Origin: Leptodontidium sp. MPI-SDFR-AT-0119
Lineage: Eukaryota > Ascomycota > Leotiomycetes > Helotiales > Leptodontidiaceae
NCBI GenBank assembly: GCA_020726505.1
Contig: JAHLEZ010000012.1
Span: forward strand, 2,542,001-2,606,000
Length of the DNA: 64,000 bases
Reading direction: 5' to 3'
Within the stretch, counting starts at the first letter, position 1; the number at the start of each line of letters is the position of its first letter. This document shows positions 25,801 through 38,465 of this stretch, piece by piece. The notes below the pieces were generated by a model. That model did not search any database and was not told the origin of the DNA. It saw nothing but the letters and a program-made list of their open reading frames with translations. Made by a program: the position numbers and the translations under genes.

Positions 25801-27377
25801 ACTTATTAAGAGCCTAGTCTTTATAACGCTTAAGGCAGTCGTTAGCCTAATAGCCGGTCTTATTATAGTAGAGACAAGTGTTAAAAGAGACGTTTTTAAG
25901 TATAAGAGGAAGTATAAAAGACTTAAGTTAGCGTAAGACAAGCGAAGGAAAAGGCAATTACTAGCGGATATTTAACGACTGTCTTAGAATTAAGGTTAGG
26001 GGTCTTTTTATTATAATAGCCGGCGTAAGGGAAGTAATACGTTAATTCTCTTTTTTTAAGATGCCGCGTGAGTCGTTAATATTAAAGGTTATATTAAACT
26101 AAGCTTTACGAGTTAAAGCGGCCTCTTTTAAAGTAATATTATAGTTCTCTTAGTTTATAATTACTAAGAACTCGTCGAGAGTAATATAATTATTATTTAT
26201 TTTATACTTCTCGATATAAATTATACGTTTAAGAGCTAGAGATACCTTCTCACTGACATCGTCGAACTAGTAGGCGTAAGTAATTTTACTTATAATAGCG
26301 TATAATGTGAATTTAATCCGGAAGTCGTTATATAATATATTACTTATAATAAGTTAATTATATAATCTCTTAGTAGTTTAAACTTAGTTATAGTTAAAGA
26401 ATCGCTAGTTTAACGCCTTTAATACGTCGGCTATTATATTAAAGGTTTTAATATAGTCGGGATCTATATATTAAAGGATAATAGTTTTAGCTTCGCTAGT
26501 AATATATTAGAAGTAAGCCTTAACTTAAGACATTTTACTCTTAAAGTTATTAGAGTACTCTTTTAGGAATAACTTTATCTTTATCTTTTAAGTATTATAT
26601 TTAATATTCCCTTATAATTGTTAAAGGGAAGTTAAGGGTATTTAACTTTAAAAGGCTTTATTACTAAGATTAATATATCTAGCTTTAGCAAGTAATAGTC
26701 GGCGGTTAACTAAAGGTTAACTATAAGAGCTCGAGTTAACTAGTTAAAAGAAAGGGAAGGAGTGCGAGTCTCTTAATAAGGGTTATTAATAATATATTAA
26801 GTAAGGCCCTACGTGACAGTGGCGGCGATAGTAGAATTAACGGAGTCCTTAATTAGCTAATCTACTTTAGCTTATTAAGCGGGGGTAAAGCCTTTTATAT
26901 TAGTAGGCTCTAGTAATACGTCGAAGAAACGCTAAGGTTTGTCCTCTAGTTCTGAGTCGAATCTATTAAAGCTCTGTAGTTCTTCTGAGAGAGTTTCGAC
27001 TAACGGGATAAGGGTAGTATTAATAAAGCCTAGCTATATAAGGGCGCTCCTTTCTTTAGAGCTTCGCCGACGACGGGGAGAAGTTAGTAGTAATAATAAA
27101 GTAAAGTAAAGAGGTATTTAAGGTTATTAATTAATTTATTAATTAAATATACGTTCGAAATAAGAGCGCGTGTTAAGTTATAATAAAGTAAATTAACTGC
27201 GAGGGAATATTTAGCTTTCTTTAAGATAGTCTATTATAAGGGCAGAGAGGGTACTTATTTGTTGAATAGGCTAAGGTATTAAGGCTCGTTATTAATTTAC
27301 TACGAGAGTAAATTAATAAGGCATAAGACTAAGTGAGATATAATACTTTATAATAAAGGGGTATTAGTCTTTTCTTA

Positions 27378-27679
27378 TATTATAAATAATAAGAGGTTAA
27401 TATAACGAGTTAATTCTAATTATATATTTAGGCCTTTAATTACGCTTAGAATCGAGAAGAAAAGACAAGAAGGAAAGGAGAGCTCTTTATAAGGGAGGGC
27501 TCGAGTATATATATATAAAAGACCTTCTTAATGTAGCCTAGCGTAGTTGAGTACTATTCACGTTAATATGTCGCAGGCTCGCCACTTAGTCTTCCCTATT
27601 AGGCTTAGCGCCGTCTCATAGCCAGCAATGCTACGAGCCCGTGTCGGTTAGAATACGAGGCGCATCGTAAGTCGTAACA
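27378..27679 (-). repeat. 5' LTR of gypsy A (302 bp)
   Basis: Outer end gives TGTTACGAC on the minus strand. The inner half (27378-27480) is more mutated than the matching part of the other LTR, while the outer half is nearly clean. Confidence 0.88.
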
Positions 27680-27684
27680 TAATG

Positions 27685-28129
27685 GTCTTAATACTTATTT
27701 ACCCCGATTTATTGTTTTATAATAAGAATATTAAGAACCTTTGTAAAAGGGACAAGGGTTATCGCGTACTTTAGTTTGTTAATACTCCGTGATTATTAAT
27801 AAGTAAATTAAGTGTGTCCTTTTAATTATAGAATATTTCGTCTTTTTTTTATAAGAAAGTATTTACTATATTTTCCTTTTTTTTTTCTTCTCTAAAGTAA
27901 TTCCTTAAGAATTTTATTAAGCGAAAATAAATAATTTCTTAAACTTAAAATTATATATTAAGTTAAATATATTTTTTAAAAAAAATCGTTTTAATTTAAT
28001 CTTTAACATAATTTAATTAAATTTATAATAATTAACGTAATTATAAATTAATATTAAAAATAAGTAATAAATTAATTTACTTTAGAGAAATTTAACGAAT
28101 TTTAAGCTAATAAATCTTTTATTAAGTCG
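27685..28129. repeat. AT-rich tract right of gypsy A
   Basis: Stop-dense AT-rich DNA between the gypsy TSD and the distal satellite units. No gene or named repeat recognised. Confidence 0.45.
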
Positions 28130-28490
28130 GCATTTATAATTTAAAATCCGGTGCTAATTTTAAAAATATAAACTAATTTGAATTTTTATAGTATAATAAT
28201 CAAAAAAGTGTAAATTAATCGCATAATTAGGCCTATTAAAATGCGCTCTTTAAAAGTATAATAACTAGCGTAATTGCTAAGATATTAAGCGTTAAAGAAA
28301 TAAGTGGATTACGGGTTATAAATTAACCGAAGATTTGTAAACCTTAAATCGAACTTTTCTTTAAAATCGTATATTAAGTGTAATATTTGAGTTATAATAT
28401 TAAAAAAAAATTCACCGTAATTAGATCCTTAAAATGGCTTAGCTAGATTTGTAATAATTAGCGTGGCTATAAAATTATATTAAAGTAAGT
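28130..28490 (+). repeat. distal satellite units (about 200-bp family)
   Basis: Aligns with 20325-20680 in the same orientation: AATCCGGTGCTAA-type leader, then two units with GTGTAAATTAATCG and TAATAACTAGCGTAATTG cores. More RIPped than the proximal array. Confidence 0.7.
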
Positions 28491-30248
28491 AATAAATTAA
28501 TTTACTTTAAAGAAATTCGACGATTTCTTAAGCCGCCCTTATATTTTTTTAATACTTTATTAATAAACTATTAAATTAATAAGGGGGGCGGGGGTAGTAT
28601 AGGGGACTCGCCCCCTAAATTAAAACAAAAGCAATAAAGTAACAAAGTAATGACGTACAAAAAGCGGACCCGCTGTCTGTAGACTGCGTATTTGGTTATA
28701 TAACCTCTTTACCCCACGCCACGTGATTTCTGCGCAACAAGTAATAAATAAACTAAGAACTTAATAACTAATAACTTAATAATTAATATTTATTATTAAC
28801 CCTTGAAGAGCCTACGAAGTAAAATGCGCTGAGAATCGAAGGAAAAGGGGTATAGTGCCCGAGCCGACGCCGCTTGCAGCTTGAGGTGACGCACTAGGCT
28901 TCTTTTACGAGATTTGAGTAAGCATTTTTATTATATTTCTTTATATTATTAAGGCAAAATCTTTTTTTATTTAAAAATAACTTTAGTTATTATAACTCTA
29001 GTATTCTTAGAGGTCTTTTTATTATTAACTTCACCGTATTTAGTACTTTTAACATAATACCCTTAGCTCTTATTATTAATATTAGCGAGTTATTAAAGCT
29101 TAATACTTATTTTTTATTAGAAAATCAACTTTAGTGTAATTGATTTGTTTTTTTTATAACCCATTAGCGTGGATTTGCCGAGAGGGCTAAGTTAATTTAA
29201 CTACTTTAATTTATTAGGACTACGTTTAAATAAACTTAAATACGCCTTAAATTCGAGTATAAGTTAGCCTTAGTATATACGATATTAACCTTATTAAAAT
29301 ATTAACCTAAAGTTCATCTAAGGTTATTCATTAAGGCTATTATTTAATAGATAAATTTTTAATAAGGAAAAGTAAACGCATAAGCTAAATAAGTAAATTT
29401 TAACCTTAAGTATAAAGATTAGTATAAATATATAAAATAATATAAAAGCGAAAACAAGAGTTTAATTCATTTTCATAAACACGTATAAGTTAAGATTATT
29501 AATATAAAACGCGTGTCGAGTAAAACAACGTATAAGGTAATAAAATAAATAGTAAAAGCTTTAAAATTTAAATATAAGAATCACGTTAATTTGATTATTA
29601 TAAATTTATATGTATATATCCTAAAACAACGGTTAGTAATGTGTTCCGATTTAAAATACCGGTACGCTGTATTACCTAATAATATTAATACTTATTTAAA
29701 AGATGAGGACACTTATAATATATTAAAGAAAAACTATAATCAAATTATCTACAAGGTTTGGAAAATCGATAGTTTAATTTAGTATAAGTCAAAATTGAAT
29801 TCGATAAGTTTTCTCTTAGCTTATTACCCCTTTGTTCCCGTATTACGAGAGCTAAGAGATAATAGCATATAATATTGATTATAAAACGATTAAAGCAGGT
29901 TATATTGTTATATTATATATTAATTATAAAAGATCTAAAAGCATTACTAAAATAAACACGAATAGAAGAGCTCGTAAAAGAAAAATAAGCTAAAAGTAAA
30001 AAAAGAGGTGCGAGTTTTATAAAAAAGCGGGATCTATTACTAGTATTTTTTCCCTTGTGAATTAAAGGTATAATATTTTAAAATTAAAGTATCGAAATCC
30101 CGCTTAGTAATACCACCGGGGGATATCGATTTAAATGCTATTAAGAAGAAGTTAAAATAAGTTATATAACAAGTAAAGAAGGAAAACATCGTTAAATTAT
30201 CAAATTAGAAGAAGTTAGAGAGCTTAATTCGTAGTTTTATTAAGTAGG
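28491..30248. repeat. AT-rich tract with a short GC-normal patch
   Basis: GC-normal at about 28585-28910, without an open frame worth naming; otherwise AT-rich. A 63-codon frame at 29591-29782 is unrecognised. No gene supported. Confidence 0.45.
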
Positions 30249-30411
30249 TGTGGTACAGAAGTGGAGCATAGAAGTAGGTGCTCTCAAAGAGGGTGGTGAA
30301 GTTGTCTGAATTCTGTAAAAGGAGGCTCGTAGGGAGTAACTGACTACATACACGAATAGGGGCTGCTGACTCAGCAGAGCCATGGTGCCGTAGGCCCATG
30401 CCTGTACGACA
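30249..30411 (-). repeat. solo LTR, copia-related subfamily (163 bp)
   Basis: Plus-strand sequence starts TGTGGTACAGAAGTGGAG and ends CATGCCTGTACGACA, the reverse complement of the two ends of the copia LTR at 44227; the middle differs. GTAGG flanks both sides (30244-30248, 30412-30416). It is GC-normal inside an AT-rich setting, so it was inserted after, or escaped, RIP. Confidence 0.82.
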
Positions 30412-32419
30412 GTAGGGTAAGTAGATTTTTTAGGCACTTTAAATATTGTCGGAGGTTCAATTGGCTCAAGCGGATTGGCGTCGACCTCAGCGGCTGCGGG
30501 TGGTTTAATAGTGCGAAAATGTAGTGGTCAACACCCACTATTACTGTTTACTGGGTCAATAGCTACAAGAGCAGACGCTTTATTAACTCCAAACTTTTTA
30601 ATAATGACTCGTATCCCAGGAATAAATCTCGAGACCGCATTTAACACGGTTATTAATATAACTATATTTAAATAGTAGGCAATTACGTCATAAAGCTAGT
30701 AGGTTATAATTATTAAGGAACTAAAAACTAGGTATATATATAAGAAAGTTAAGGTTTATAATATTAACAAGGGAGTCGTTATAACTCCCGAGGCTATTAT
30801 AAATACGAAGGATTTAAAGACTTAAAAGTAGATTAAGCCCTGCTTATAAAATACCTTTTTAACAGTTTTCGGCTCTAAAGAAAGCTAAATTTATTACTTG
30901 CTCTTGAATTTATAATGGGAGGTCTTGGCGCTAGCAACCTCCGACCTACTAGTATTATAATTTATTATAGTAAACCTTATAAGAAACAACTACGCAAGAT
31001 CTTAAAGTCGTAAACTTAGCTATTATTGTTCGAGTTTTAGTGTGTAGTTATTATTAATACTCTCGTGTATTTTTCGGGGGATATAAGACACTAAGGGGAC
31101 GTGGTATAAATCGAGATAGGGACTAGCTTCTTTAAAGGCCCGGGCACCTTATATAATTACCTTGCGAGAATCGAGGGCTAAAGCCAGGACAATCGAGTTC
31201 TTTTTATTATTAGTAGCACGGTAATAATAAACCGTAAATAGTTTGTTATATGGCTATTTACGTACTAAAGGTAAGGAAGCTAGCCCCTGAAATGTGCGAG
31301 AACTTGCTAGTTACGCTAATAGCAGACTTAAATAATAATATAGTAAATAAAAATAAGTTAAAGTCCGACTCGGATCTCGATTTTCTATTTATTACGTTTA
31401 ACAAGCCCACGAGAGGTATTACGAATACTATTATATACTTATATCCTGTGGCTAATCTTATTACTAATATAACGGTGGTATATAATAGGATATTATAATT
31501 ACTAGGCACTATATAGCAGCGTATTAGATTAATATAATAACCTTTATTATAGTCCTCTTATTTATATTTACAATAAAGCTCTCGATTTTATAAAACGCTC
31601 GACTAAGCACTAATCGATTTAGTAAAGTATAAAACGTAACACCTGCCTAATATTATATCCCTATTTAGTTTATAAGATACTTTTATAATATCTTAGCTTA
31701 AATAATTAGAAATAATAGCTTTTAAAGTAATAATTAATACAAGAGTTAGCGATATGATTATCTAGTTTATTTATAATTAGGATTCTTAACACTAGAGGTT
31801 CGCTAAATTATTCTTAAGACACCCTTAGGTGAGTAAAAAGTTAGAGGCCGTCTTTATTAGAGGCTACTTATTATAAATAATACACGGCAATTAAGGCGCG
31901 TAAGTCTTTTAAAACAATAAGCTCTATAGTCACGTTATTACTAAACGAGGTATTATACTATAAGTATATATAGTGCCTGCTAATAGAATAATTAAAGATA
32001 TTAAACTTAAGTTTTAAGTTACGCGTATATAACTTCCTAATCTCTTATTATGTTTCGACTCTTTTATATTACTAGTTATAGTACCGCATTCTTAATCTCC
32101 TCCTTCTAATAAGTTACTGCTCTTAGAGGAGTCGCGGCTTAAGTTTATAATTGACCTAAATCCAGTTTTTAAGCTCGCTCCTTTGCTTGCCGGATAATCT
32201 AATCCGTTTAGTACATATTACTCGACTATGAGAAGTGGCAATAAAGTAAACAATAATAAGTCGGATAATCGCGGTTAGTTATACTCTTTTCCTTACCTTA
32301 CTTTATATATTTAATCTTAATAAGAACCTTTATTAAATCCCCTATTAAATCCCGAGGATATAAGACATAGGCGTATAATAGGAGACTAAGGAAGGCAGCT
32401 AAGACAGGTACTCTCTAAA
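30412..32419. other. decayed tract with unassigned coding-like patches
   Basis: A plus-strand frame open at 30475-30675 (no ATG at its start; GLIVRKCSG and TRADALLTPNF segments) and another at 31250-31498 (82 codons, ATG) look like protein fragments. Neither is recognised, and the surroundings are stop-rich. The first begins shortly after the solo LTR, which may have split a gene there. Both are treated as relics. Confidence 0.35.
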
Positions 32420-32543
32420 ACCCTTAATATAAAGACTTTTAATGGTTGTATTTAATATAATTAATTTACTTCGACTAACTAGGTTTATAATAATATCGCT
32501 GATGCCTATTAGATTTACTAAATAAGACTCTAAAAAGGGTTTT
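32420..32543 (+). pseudogene. possible 5' fragment of the CLC chloride-channel gene
   Basis: Directly left of gypsy B. Across the GTTTT duplication the frame LLNKTLKRV (left) continues into LREYLL (right), and further right there is clear CLC sequence. This suggests the gypsy element landed inside the N-terminal coding part. The sequence is RIPped and too short to prove alone. Confidence 0.35.
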
Positions 32544-32845
32544 TGTTACGACCCACGAAGCGCCTCGCATTCTAACCGACACTGGCTCGTAACATCGCTG
32601 GCTATGCGACGGCGCTAAGCCTAATAGGGAGGACTAGGTGGCGAGCCTGCGACATATTGATGTGAATAACACTCGACTACGCTAGGCCTTATTAAGAGGG
32701 TCCTTTATATATTTATACTCGAGCCCTCCCTTATAAAAAGTTCTCCTTTCCTCCTTGTCTTTTCTTCTCGATTCTAAGCGTAGCTATAAGCCCGAATATA
32801 AAGCTTAAGTTAACTCGCCGTATTAACCTTTAATTAGCCGTAACA
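32544..32845 (+). repeat. 5' LTR of gypsy B (302 bp)
   Basis: TGTTACGACC to CCGTAACA. Lightly mutated on its left half, more on its right. Same family as the gypsy A LTRs. Confidence 0.9.
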
Positions 32846-35800
32846 TAAGAAAAGACTAATACCTCTTCGTTATAAAGCGTTATATTTTACTTAGTCTTAC
32901 GCCTTGTCGACTTGCCCTTACAGTAAGTTAATAACGAGCCTTAACACCTTGGCCTATTCGACAGATAGGTACCTCTCTGCCCTCGTAGTAGACTGTCTTA
33001 GAAAAAGCTAGATATTCTCTCGCGATTAACCTGCCTTACCGTAACCTAACGCGCGCCCTGTTTCGAACGCATATTTAATTAATATATTAATTAATAACCT
33101 TAAACACTTCTTTACCTTACCTTACTACTACTACCGACTTCTCCCCCTCGTCGGTGAAGCTCTAGAGAAAGGAGCGCCCTTATACGGCTAGGGTTTACTA
33201 ATATTACCCTTATTCTTTTAATAGAGACCCTTTTGAAGAAGCCAGAAAGCTTTAACGGATTCGACTTAGACTTAGAGGACAAACCCCAGCGTTTCTTTAA
33301 CGTATCGCTAGAGCCTACTAATATAAAGGGCCTTACTCTCACTTAATAAGCTAAGGTAAATTAATTAATTAAGGACTTCGTTAACTTTATTGTCGCCGCC
33401 GCGGTTACACAAGCTTTTACTTAATATACTATTAATAACCCTCGTTAAGAGACTCGTACTCTTTCCCCCTCTTCCGACTAATTAACACGTGCCTTAACAG
33501 CCGACCTCTAACTAACCGCCGATTACTACTTATTAAAACTAGATATGTCGATCTGAGTAGTAGAGCCTTCTAAAGTCAAGTACCCTTAACTCCCTTTTAG
33601 TAATTATAAGGGAGATATTAAGTATAATACTTAAAAGATAGAGATAAAGCTATTCTTAAAAGAGTACTCTAGTAACTTTAGGAATAAAATGTCTTAAGTT
33701 AAGGCTTATTTCTAGTGTACCGCTAACGAAGCTAAGACTATTATCCTTTAATATATAAATCCCGACTATACTAGAACCTTCGATACAGTAGCCGACGTAT
33801 TAAAGGCGTTAGACTAACGATTCTTCGATTATAACCGGGTCTAAGCCGCTAAGAGACTTTATAACTAACTTATTATAAGAAGTATAACGTATAACGACTT
33901 CCGTACTAAATTCACGTTATACGCGGTTACAAGTAAGATCTCTCGCTCCCGCTAGTTCGAGGATATATATAAGAAGGTATCTTTGACCCTTAAACGTATA
34001 ATCTATATTAAAAAATATAAGATAAACAGTAATTACATCGCTCTTAACGAGTTCTTAGCCGTTATAAACTAAGAGAGCTGTAATATCGCTTTAAAGGAGG
34101 CCGCCTCGACCCGCAAAGCTTAGTTTAGCGTAACCTTTAATATTAACGACTCGCGCGGCATTTTAAAAAAAAAGAACTAGCGTGCCACCTCCCCTACGCC
34201 GGCTATTATAATAAGAAAACCCCCGACCCCGAGTCTAAGACTACTATTAGATGCCCGCTAGCGTACACCCTCCCCCTCGCCTGTCTTACGCCGACCTAAG
34301 TCCCTTGTACCTTCTCTTATACTTAGGGACGTCTCTTCCGATACTTGCCTCTACTATAATAAGACTGGCTATTAGGCTAGCGACTGTCTTAAGCGCCGTA
34401 AAGACTAAGCTCTCGACAAGTCGATTTCTTAGTTAGTCGTTAGCGAAAATCTAGAGACTAACGAGTTATTAAAAAACTCTTAGGCCGTGGCAAAGACTTA
34501 CACTTTAGTATAAGCTATAACTTATAAAAGGACTTGGCTTTTAATTTCCGTACTCTTATTAGAGGACGATAATTCTTAATTAATATTAAACTAAGAAGGA
34601 ATAGATTCTTTATTAAAATACTTATATATATTAATAGCGAAGCTAATATTTTTAATATAATTAAAATCTCTCTTATATACTAACTCGTCAAGTAATTTAA
34701 TATTTCTTTTGTATTACTCCCTAAGTCGATTGTCCTAACTAGCTATAATAGTAGGAAAAGTAAGCTAATCGATACAGCCGTTTTACTTACTTTAATTATC
34801 GACTACTAGCGAATTAACTTCCCCTTCTTAGTGACTGACTTAAGAAACACTAACGTTCTAATAAGCCGGAAGTTCCTAGAGTATTACGACCTAAAGTAGT
34901 TATATACTAAGAACTATAATCGACTAAAATAGCCATTAGATATATTAATTTAGCTGTACTTTAACTAGCGAGTCTTTATTAATATTAATTATTCCGATAA
35001 GTTAATTATTAAGTCTTATTAGCTCAATACGAAACGAAGGGATGTCCTCATAAATACGGATAATTACCGCCGGAGGTAAGCTAAGATTGCGGCACTCGAC
35101 GATTCCCCTAAGTCAAAGGTCTCCGTACGACCTACAGCCAGCGCCTCGCCGACTCGACCCTCGAGCTTTATTAAGGAGGTTAAAGAACGCTTGCGTATTA
35201 TAAAGGATTAATTAAACCCTTTAATATCCCGTGATCCGGGATTACTACTTAAGGACGGGAAAGCCCGTAAAGCCTCTCTAGCGAATTACTAGCTAAAGGC
35301 ACTTATTATAGAGATTTTCCTTATATCGGCGGTAGCGATATTTACGACGTACCTCTGACTTAAGAGAGCTAGGAAGAATAAGATAGAGACCTTTATAGCG
35401 TCAATACATGAGATCGATTAGGAGCTAACTCGTCGCCGGCGAGAGGCCCTAGACTAATTAAGTGTCGAGCTAGTATTAATAAATAAAGACTTGTCCCCGA
35501 AAGAGGCCCTAAAGGCTAAGTACACATAAGATGACAAGCTAGTAAGTAAGAAGCTCCTTATAAAGTATTAAGAGTATATTCCTCTCTTCTCCCGGCGAGC
35601 CTCTGACGAGCTACTAGCGTATCGTTAAGGCGTAGACTACTAGATCGAGCTTATTAAGGAAAACGACTTATCTTTCAAACCTCTCCGATATATAACTAAA
35701 GAACAGTTATTAGAGACTAAGCGGTATATTATTAATAACTTATATAAAGGTTTTATTAAGCCCTCTAGCGTATTATACGCGGCCCTTATTCTCTTCGCTA

Positions 35801-36875
35801 AAAAAGCCGACGATAGTCTCCGGCTATATATCGACTATTAGAAACTAAATGCCTTATTAAAGAAGAACCCGTACTTAATCCTTTTAATTAATAAGATAAT
35901 AGTACGTATTTATAAGGCAAAGGTTTTTATAAAGCTTAATATTTAATAAGCTTTTTACTATATTCGTATGTCCCTTAAGAGTAAAGACTATACGACCTTT
36001 TATACTTAGTATAACACGTATAAATATAAGATCTTTCCCTTTAGCCTTATAAATAGTCCGGCGACTTTTTAGCGTTTTATTAATAATATCTTTATAAAGT
36101 ATCTTAACGACTTTTACGCGGCTTATATAAACGATATCTTAATATATTCGTTTACCCCTAAAGAACATAAGGTCTACGTTAAGAAAGTAATAGTAATATT
36201 ATAAGTACACGGACTCTAAGTTAATATTAAGAAGTCCGAGTTTAGCGTATAAAAGACAAGGTTCTTAGGATTTATTATTAAAGTCGAGGGTATAAAATTA
36301 GACCTAGAAAAGATTAATGTAATTAAGGACTAGTAATACGTTAATAATATATAAAGTATATAAAGTTATTTTAACTTTTATAACTTTTACTACCGGTTTA
36401 TTAAAGACTATAATCGCATTATACGACCCCTTACGATACTTACTAGAAAGAACGTTCCCTTTAAATTCGATAGCGCTTATAAAGAGGCTTAGGAAACTCT
36501 CCGGGAAGCCCTCTAATCTACGCCGGTTCTCCGCCACTACGACCCTATTAAGTAGACACAGCTAGAGACCGACTCTTCCAATAGAGTCGTCGCCAGGATT
36601 TTATCTTAACTTTAAGAAAACGGCACCTTTTACCTTATAAAATACTTTTCTAAGACTATAACAGACTTCGAGCTTAACTACTCGATCCACAATAAAGAGA
36701 TATTAGTAATTTTTTAGTTATTTAAGTAATATTACTCGGACACTTTTTCGGGACTCTTGACCCCCCCTGCCTTTGAACCACACCTGTTTCCATCTTATAA
36801 ACTACCTCCTAACCAACCGATCTCCTTGCCCCTAGGCCTTGCAGTGGTATATTACCGCTGTAATAGCCGGGAGCT

Positions 36876-38465
36876 ATGGAGCCCCTATTCGACCCCTTCG
36901 ACTCCTCAGAGCCCCCCACACCTACGCCAACGCCTAGAGACCTAGGAGAGCTTCCTACTAGGCTATCAAGAGTAGTAGAATCGACCGAGACTACTCCTAG
37001 AGCCCCTAGAGACCTAGGGGGCTCTATTTCCAACTCCCGGGGGCAAAATACCCCTATTCGGCTCTTATCGACTAGTGCGGCTCAACTGGCCCCTGTAAAG
37101 CGCGGACCATCAAACAACCCCACCAATAACCAACACATCAACAAGACGCCAAGAATCAATACAGACTTTAATGGAAAATATCACCAAAACCAAACCTACT
37201 TCCAAAGTAGTCAAACCGGTAATACTAGCCAAAAGCTAGTTCTTGAAGCCAGAGACCTGCTAGTAAGAGCATACTCAGCTACTAAGTCACGGGACGAGCA
37301 AGGGAAACTACTTGATTTACTTGAAATATTCAGGGAATACACAGAACACAATAGAATCAAGAATACAACTTCTATTCTAGCTTCTCAAGTAGCTAACTTA
37401 GAGAGAGCAACAAAGAAAATCGAAACACAAGCTACTAAGTCAACTACTTGGGCCAAAATAGCCGAGAAAGCTCACTTACAACAACCAACAACAACTCAGG
37501 TCAACAGCATAGCAACTAGTAGTACTAGTAATAGCGGTGCTAAGGGGAATAGGGCTAGGGCTCCGGGTAGCCCTAGGAACCCTACCGATAAGGGCAAAGG
37601 TAAGTTTGCTCTTACTAAGAGATGCACCCTCTTACAGGCACGGAATGTCCAAGCAAACACCTTCTCTTCTATTACTACGCGCAATTTGCTTAATTCTGCT
37701 TTTAATAAGAAGGGAATACAAGGACTAGTTGTTTCTTCTGTTTCCCTTTCTTTAAGGGGTAATTTAGTAGTTACTACTACCCCTGATTTTGATGTTGAGT
37801 TCTTGATTTTAAACGAGTCAATTATTAAGGGGGTGCTTCCCGATTTGATTTTAATTCAGAGAGGAGAGCCATGGTACAAGGTTGCTATTTATGGTATCCC
37901 TATTAGGGAGTTTAATACAGAAGAGGGATTAAACTCTAAGCTAGTCGCTGAAGAGATTCAAACCTTTAATAAAGGTTTTACTCCCGTAGGAAAATCCTTT
38001 TGGACTACTCCTAAAGAAAAACGCGACTCAGGCCTAGTACAAACAGGTACTATTGTAGTAGCTTTCCCAAGCCAAGAGCAAGCAAAAAGAGCTATATCAA
38101 ATAGGCTTTATATTGCGGGTATTTCAGCTAAAGTAGTAAAATACATAACTACTCCTAGTACTTCTCAATGTACTAGATGCGCTGGTTTTGGGCACTCTGA
38201 AAGCCTTTGTAAAAGGAATAAGAAGTGTATTTTATGCGCAGAAAACCATACAAGCAGACAACATAGTTGTAATACTTGTAAATCAAATACTAGGTGCTTA
38301 CACTTAAGTATAAGATGCGCAAATTGCAATAGTATTACTCATACGGCTGATTCCAAGCTATGTGAGGTATACTTAGCAATAAAAAATAAAGCAAATAATA
38401 TTAGTAGTACTAATAGGCCTATTATAGTAGACGAACCAATCACAGTTAATGATAATTGGTCTTAA
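36876..38465 (+). CDS. LINE ORF1, Gag-like protein with zinc knuckles
   Basis: 529 residues from an ATG at 36876. The N-terminal third is Pro/Ser/Thr-rich and low in complexity. The middle resembles the Gag-like nucleic-acid-binding part of Tad/I LINEs. The C-terminus holds Cys/His knuckles: CTRCAGFGHSESLC (CX2CX4HX4C, residues 432-445), then CILCAENHTSRQHSC and CANCNSITHTADSKLC. Such proteins coat the LINE RNA to form the retrotransposition particle. The last 17 nt overlap the start of ORF2 in another phase (ATG of ORF2 at 38449, stop of ORF1 at 38463), which suggests termination-reinitiation as the route to ORF2. Fully open, no sign of RIP. Confidence 0.9.
   Translation: MEPLFDPFDSSEPPTPTPTPRDLGELPTRLSRVVESTETTPRAPRDLGGSISNSRGQNTPIRLLSTSAAQLAPVKRGPSNNPTNNQHINKTPRINTDFNGKYHQNQTYFQSSQTGNTSQKLVLEARDLLVRAYSATKSRDEQGKLLDLLEIFREYTEHNRIKNTTSILASQVANLERATKKIETQATKSTTWAKIAEKAHLQQPTTTQVNSIATSSTSNSGAKGNRARAPGSPRNPTDKGKGKFALTKRCTLLQARNVQANTFSSITTRNLLNSAFNKKGIQGLVVSSVSLSLRGNLVVTTTPDFDVEFLILNESIIKGVLPDLILIQRGEPWYKVAIYGIPIREFNTEEGLNSKLVAEEIQTFNKGFTPVGKSFWTTPKEKRDSGLVQTGTIVVAFPSQEQAKRAISNRLYIAGISAKVVKYITTPSTSQCTRCAGFGHSESLCKRNKKCILCAENHTSRQHSCNTCKSNTRCLHLSIRCANCNSITHTADSKLCEVYLAIKNKANNISSTNRPIIVDEPITVNDNWS

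Larger units (their letters stand above)
20781..27679 (-). mobile_element. gypsy-type LTR retrotransposon A, full length, RIPped
   Basis: Two 302-bp LTRs enclose 6.3 kb, and TAATG flanks both sides (20776-20780, 27680-27684). On the minus strand, stop-riddled gag-pol remains follow the order gag, protease, reverse transcriptase, RNase H, integrase. The RT box reads AYINNILIYS (about 24099-24070), where YIDD has lost both Asp codons to G-to-A changes. It aligns along its length with gypsy B (32544-52951) and shows where B is interrupted. A solo LTR of another family (22569-22877) lies in its integrase region. The element is dead. Confidence 0.9.
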
